NCBI RefSeq assembly: GCF_000730425.1
Contig: NZ_CP008896.1
Span: 1,054,001-1,118,000, forward strand
Direction of reading: 5' to 3'
Source of the DNA: Pseudomonas fluorescens
GTDB taxonomy: Bacteria > Pseudomonadota > Gammaproteobacteria > Pseudomonadales > Pseudomonadaceae
DNA length: 64,000 nucleotides
Made by a program: the position numbers and the translations under genes. Positions 61,599 through 64,000 of this stretch are shown one piece after another. The first letter of the stretch is position 1; the number at the start of each line of letters is the position of its first letter. Below the pieces are notes generated by a model. The model was not told the origin of the DNA. It made no database searches and saw only the letters and a list, made by a program, of their open reading frames with translations.

Positions 61599-62960
61599 TT
61601 AGCGCACCCCGGACTGACGCAGGGCATTGGGCGTGAACTCACCTTCCACGGCGTTCACATCAAACTGATAGCTGCGCTTTTCCTCGTTCTTCAGGCCCAG
61701 CACCAGATACCGCCCGCTGACCATGTCGTTGAGGGTTTCGGCGGTGTAGAACGGCACCTGATGGTTGTAGTAGGACTGTTGATGGGCTTCGGCCACACGC
61801 CACAAGACATTGCGACCGTCATAGTGATCAATCACCGCCGCTTGCCAAGAGTCCTCGTCGATATAGAAATCACGCTTGGCATACACATGCCGCTGGCCGG
61901 GCTTCAACGTCGCGACCACATGCCAGACCCGATGCAGCTCATAGCGCGCCAGGCTTTGGTCGATATGGCCGGCCTTGGTGATATCAGCGTACTTGAGCGT
62001 GGGCGAGTCGAGCTTGTAGCTGTTGTAGGGAATGAACAGCTCCTGTTTGCCAACCAATTGCCAGTCGTAGCGATCCGGCGCGCCATTGAACATGTCGTAG
62101 TTATCGACCACCCGCTGCCCATCGGTACTGCCGGCAGGGCCGTCGTATGCCACCTGTGGCGCCCGCCGTACACGGCGTTGGCCAGCGTTGTAGAGCCAGG
62201 CCTGGCGCGGCTCCTTGACCTGGTCGAGGGTCTCGTGGACCAGCTCGACATTCCCCGCTAGACGGGCTGGCGCGGTGATGGTCTGCTTGTTGTAGAACAG
62301 CACATTACTCGGCTTGGCCGGATCGTAGTCGGCCAGGCTTTCGCGCAGCACATACTGATGGTCGAACGTCACCGGCGTGCCCACGCCTCGTACATCCGGA
62401 ACGATCTGCACCATCTGGCGCTTCATGCTGTCGCCCCGGTAACGGGCAATGTGGTTCCAGATCACTTCCAGGCCGTCCTTGGGAATCGGGAACGGGAATG
62501 CCTTGGTAAAGTGCTCCAGGCCGTTACCGCCTGCGACCAACCGGGTGTTCAGCGCGTTTTTGCGTGCGGCCTCGACAATCTCTGGCGGCACATTGGCGCT
62601 GCGGTGGGTGGGATAGACATTCATCGTGTAGTCGGGGTAACGCTTGAACATGGCGACCTGGCCTGGAGACAGGCGGCCCTTGTACTGCTCGACGTTCTGC
62701 GCGGTGATGGTGAACAACGCTCGTTCGTTGGCGAAGGGATCGGCCAGGAACCCGGCACTGTCGACCGCTCCCGCATCCCGGGGCAGGCCACCGGTCCAGG
62801 CCGGGATCGAGCCGTCAGCGTTGCCGGCCTTCTCGCCGCCCAGTGGCGTCAACGTGGTGCCCAGCCGGGCGGCTTCTTCAGGAGTAACCGCGGCCATCGC
62901 CGAGGTACAGAACAGCAGCGCCAGCGTACTGGCGTATATAACCGGTGTCGGAACATTCAT
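61599..62960 (-). CDS. DUF1329 secreted protein (LolB-like fold)
   Basis: This 453-residue protein has a signal peptide (YASTLALLFCTSAMA) and the DUF1329 start VTPEEAARLGTTLTPLGGEK, NADGSIPAWTGGLP, and late motifs DEDSWQAAVIDHYDGRNVLW and RYLVLGLKNEE. DUF1329 proteins are periplasmic lipid-binding-like proteins that pair with DUF1302 outer-membrane proteins, as here, and often stand in steroid, fatty acid or polyester degradation clusters. ATG 62960 has AAGGA nine bases upstream; TTG 62969 is less likely. Confidence 0.9.
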   Translation of the reverse strand: MNVPTPVIYASTLALLFCTSAMAAVTPEEAARLGTTLTPLGGEKAGNADGSIPAWTGGLPRDAGAVDSAGFLADPFANERALFTITAQNVEQYKGRLSPGQVAMFKRYPDYTMNVYPTHRSANVPPEIVEAARKNALNTRLVAGGNGLEHFTKAFPFPIPKDGLEVIWNHIARYRGDSMKRQMVQIVPDVRGVGTPVTFDHQYVLRESLADYDPAKPSNVLFYNKQTITAPARLAGNVELVHETLDQVKEPRQAWLYNAGQRRVRRAPQVAYDGPAGSTDGQRVVDNYDMFNGAPDRYDWQLVGKQELFIPYNSYKLDSPTLKYADITKAGHIDQSLARYELHRVWHVVATLKPGQRHVYAKRDFYIDEDSWQAAVIDHYDGRNVLWRVAEAHQQSYYNHQVPFYTAETLNDMVSGRYLVLGLKNEEKRSYQFDVNAVEGEFTPNALRQSGVR

Positions 62961-62974
62961 CAGGCTCAATCCTT

Positions 62975-62982
62975 TTCTTGTT
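62975..62982 (-). promoter_or_regulatory. Hfq/Crc-type motif before the DUF1329 gene
   Basis: Minus-strand AACAAGAA, an AANAANAA match, directly precedes the AAGGA ribosome binding site of the DUF1329 gene. Confidence 0.45.
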
Positions 62983-62995
62983 ATCGGATGCAGGT

Positions 62996-64000
62996 TCAGA
63001 AACTCACGCCCACACTCAGGGCAACGAAGTCGCGATCAGTTGCCGTGTTGTAGTCCCCACCAAAGAAATCGGTGTAGGACAGGCTCGCCGTGTAGGTATT
63101 TTTCAGGTCCGCATCCAGGCCAAGGCTGATGGCCTTGCTGCCTTCGTTGAAGTTGGGTCCATAACCTTGCACATCGTGGGACCAGGACAGGCTGGGCTTG
63201 AGGTTCACCCCGGCCAGCACGTTCTGATAGTCGAGGATGGCGCGCGCCCGGTATCCCCAGGAGTTGGCGGTGTAAAAGCCTTTGCCATCGCAGTTTTGCG
63301 GGTTGACCGGGTTGGCCATGGTCGGGCAATTGCGGTTGTCCGGCAGCTCGCCGTTGCCGAAGATGCTGTCACGCCCGAAGCGCAGCGCGCTGCTGTTGAG
63401 ATCACTGAGGTGGTTGTAGCCGACCTCGGAAATCAGGGTCAGGCGCTCGGCAGCCCACACCTGGTCGATAAAGTGAGTGAACGTGACCTGTGCCTGGCTC
63501 ACGAGCTTGCGCACATAGCCATGGAAATCTTCACCGGGCACCGGCCGCGCGAAACCACTGGCAAAAATCGGACTGCCCAGGTCTGCCGCCATCGAGCCGG
63601 CCAGGGCGGAAATCGTCACATCGCTGCTGTTGAGGGACAACGGCATGTTGGGTCGATAACTCAGCTCACCGGAGACGGCGGTGCCGCCAAGCGTGGTGGA
63701 AAAGCTCAGGCCATAGAGGCGGATGTCTTCGGGGTACTCGATGAAATATTCAGCGCTCGAGGCGTGGGTACCGGGCTTGACCGCAAACGGGCTGTCCCCG
63801 ACCCGGCCGCCGACAAAGGGTGCGCGGCTGTGATAGTTCATGGCGTACAGCCCAAACTCGGTATTGTTCAGCGCCTCGGCCTGCCAACGCAGCGCCACGC
63901 CGAACTGACCGCTGTCACGCGCATCACGATCAGCCCCGCGCGTGAAGTGATACTGGCCGTTGGGATCCCAGGGCGGCGAAAACCCCATGCGTGTGCTGCA
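62996..64000 (-). CDS. DUF1302 outer-membrane protein, C-terminal part
   Basis: These 334 residues are the end of a DUF1302 protein whose beginning lies beyond the right edge. The sequence is that of an outer-membrane barrel: ALRWQAEALNNTEFGLYAMN, LYGLSFSTTLGGTAVSGELS, YRARAILDYQNVLAGVNLKP and the C-terminal Phe in FVALSVGVSF. It is the first seen gene of the leftward block and lies 35 bases before DUF1329. It should admit a hydrophobic substrate. Confidence 0.88.
   Translation of the reverse strand, partial: CSTRMGFSPPWDPNGQYHFTRGADRDARDSGQFGVALRWQAEALNNTEFGLYAMNYHSRAPFVGGRVGDSPFAVKPGTHASSAEYFIEYPEDIRLYGLSFSTTLGGTAVSGELSYRPNMPLSLNSSDVTISALAGSMAADLGSPIFASGFARPVPGEDFHGYVRKLVSQAQVTFTHFIDQVWAAERLTLISEVGYNHLSDLNSSALRFGRDSIFGNGELPDNRNCPTMANPVNPQNCDGKGFYTANSWGYRARAILDYQNVLAGVNLKPSLSWSHDVQGYGPNFNEGSKAISLGLDADLKNTYTASLSYTDFFGGDYNTATDRDFVALSVGVSF

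Overview
The window looks like a chromosomal segment of a Pseudomonas from the P. fluorescens group. The support is the gene order narX-narL divergent from narK1-narK2-narG, abundant pseudomonad REP hairpins (GTAGGAGC... inverted repeats), a 363-residue XenA-type ene-reductase, GapN, DyP and several small pseudomonad families, and mostly GC-rich coding sequence. No rRNA, tRNA, CRISPR array, integrase or insertion sequence was seen.

Layout. (1) 1-6561: nitrate respiration. A partial narG and two nitrate/nitrite transporters read left; narX and narL read right. The shared control region holds a candidate ANR box, a NarL 7-2-7 site and an IHF site. (2) 6691-8353: a C-S lyase and a single-domain molybdate-binding protein (mop). 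(3) 8414-17400: a complete non-phosphorylating L-rhamnose pathway (LysR regulator, MFS permease, dehydratase, aldolase, lactaldehyde dehydrogenase, lactonase, mutarotase, RhaT, rhamnose dehydrogenase). (4) 17547-26200: household and stress genes separated by REPs (sigma-54 activator, arylamine N-acetyltransferase, DyP peroxidase, GapN, FUSC protein) plus a broken AraC gene. (5) 26272-30117: a 1281-residue beta-sandwich repeat protein with a C-lectin-like end. (6) 30500-36236: TetR divergent from a four-gene tripartite ABC exporter. (7) 36380-41110: a compact, clearly AT-richer five-gene operon (alpha-oxoamine synthase, MFS exporter, CitE-type lyase, MaoC hydratase, mu-crystallin/ketimine-reductase family enzyme). 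(8) 41116-55568: redox and regulatory genes (FAD protein, two-component flavin monooxygenase, XenA with an ArsR regulator, PQQ alcohol dehydrogenase with a FeaR-like regulator, GGDEF-EAL protein). (9) 55694-64000: a left-reading catabolic block (DUF1302, DUF1329, MHS transporter, M20 amidohydrolase, amidase, acyl-CoA ligase).

The most interesting system is region 7. It carries enzymes that could build a CoA thioester (lyase plus hydratase), condense it with an amino acid (oxoamine synthase), reduce the product (mu-crystallin family) and export it (MFS, perhaps also the ABC system next door). It has no PKS or NRPS gene and its base composition differs from both flanks, so it reads as an acquired pathway for a small amino-ketone or unusual amino acid. 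This is inference from families and context; no product can be named from sequence alone. A second thread is that many catabolic genes here carry an AANAANAA motif in the leader, the signature of Hfq/Crc catabolite repression.
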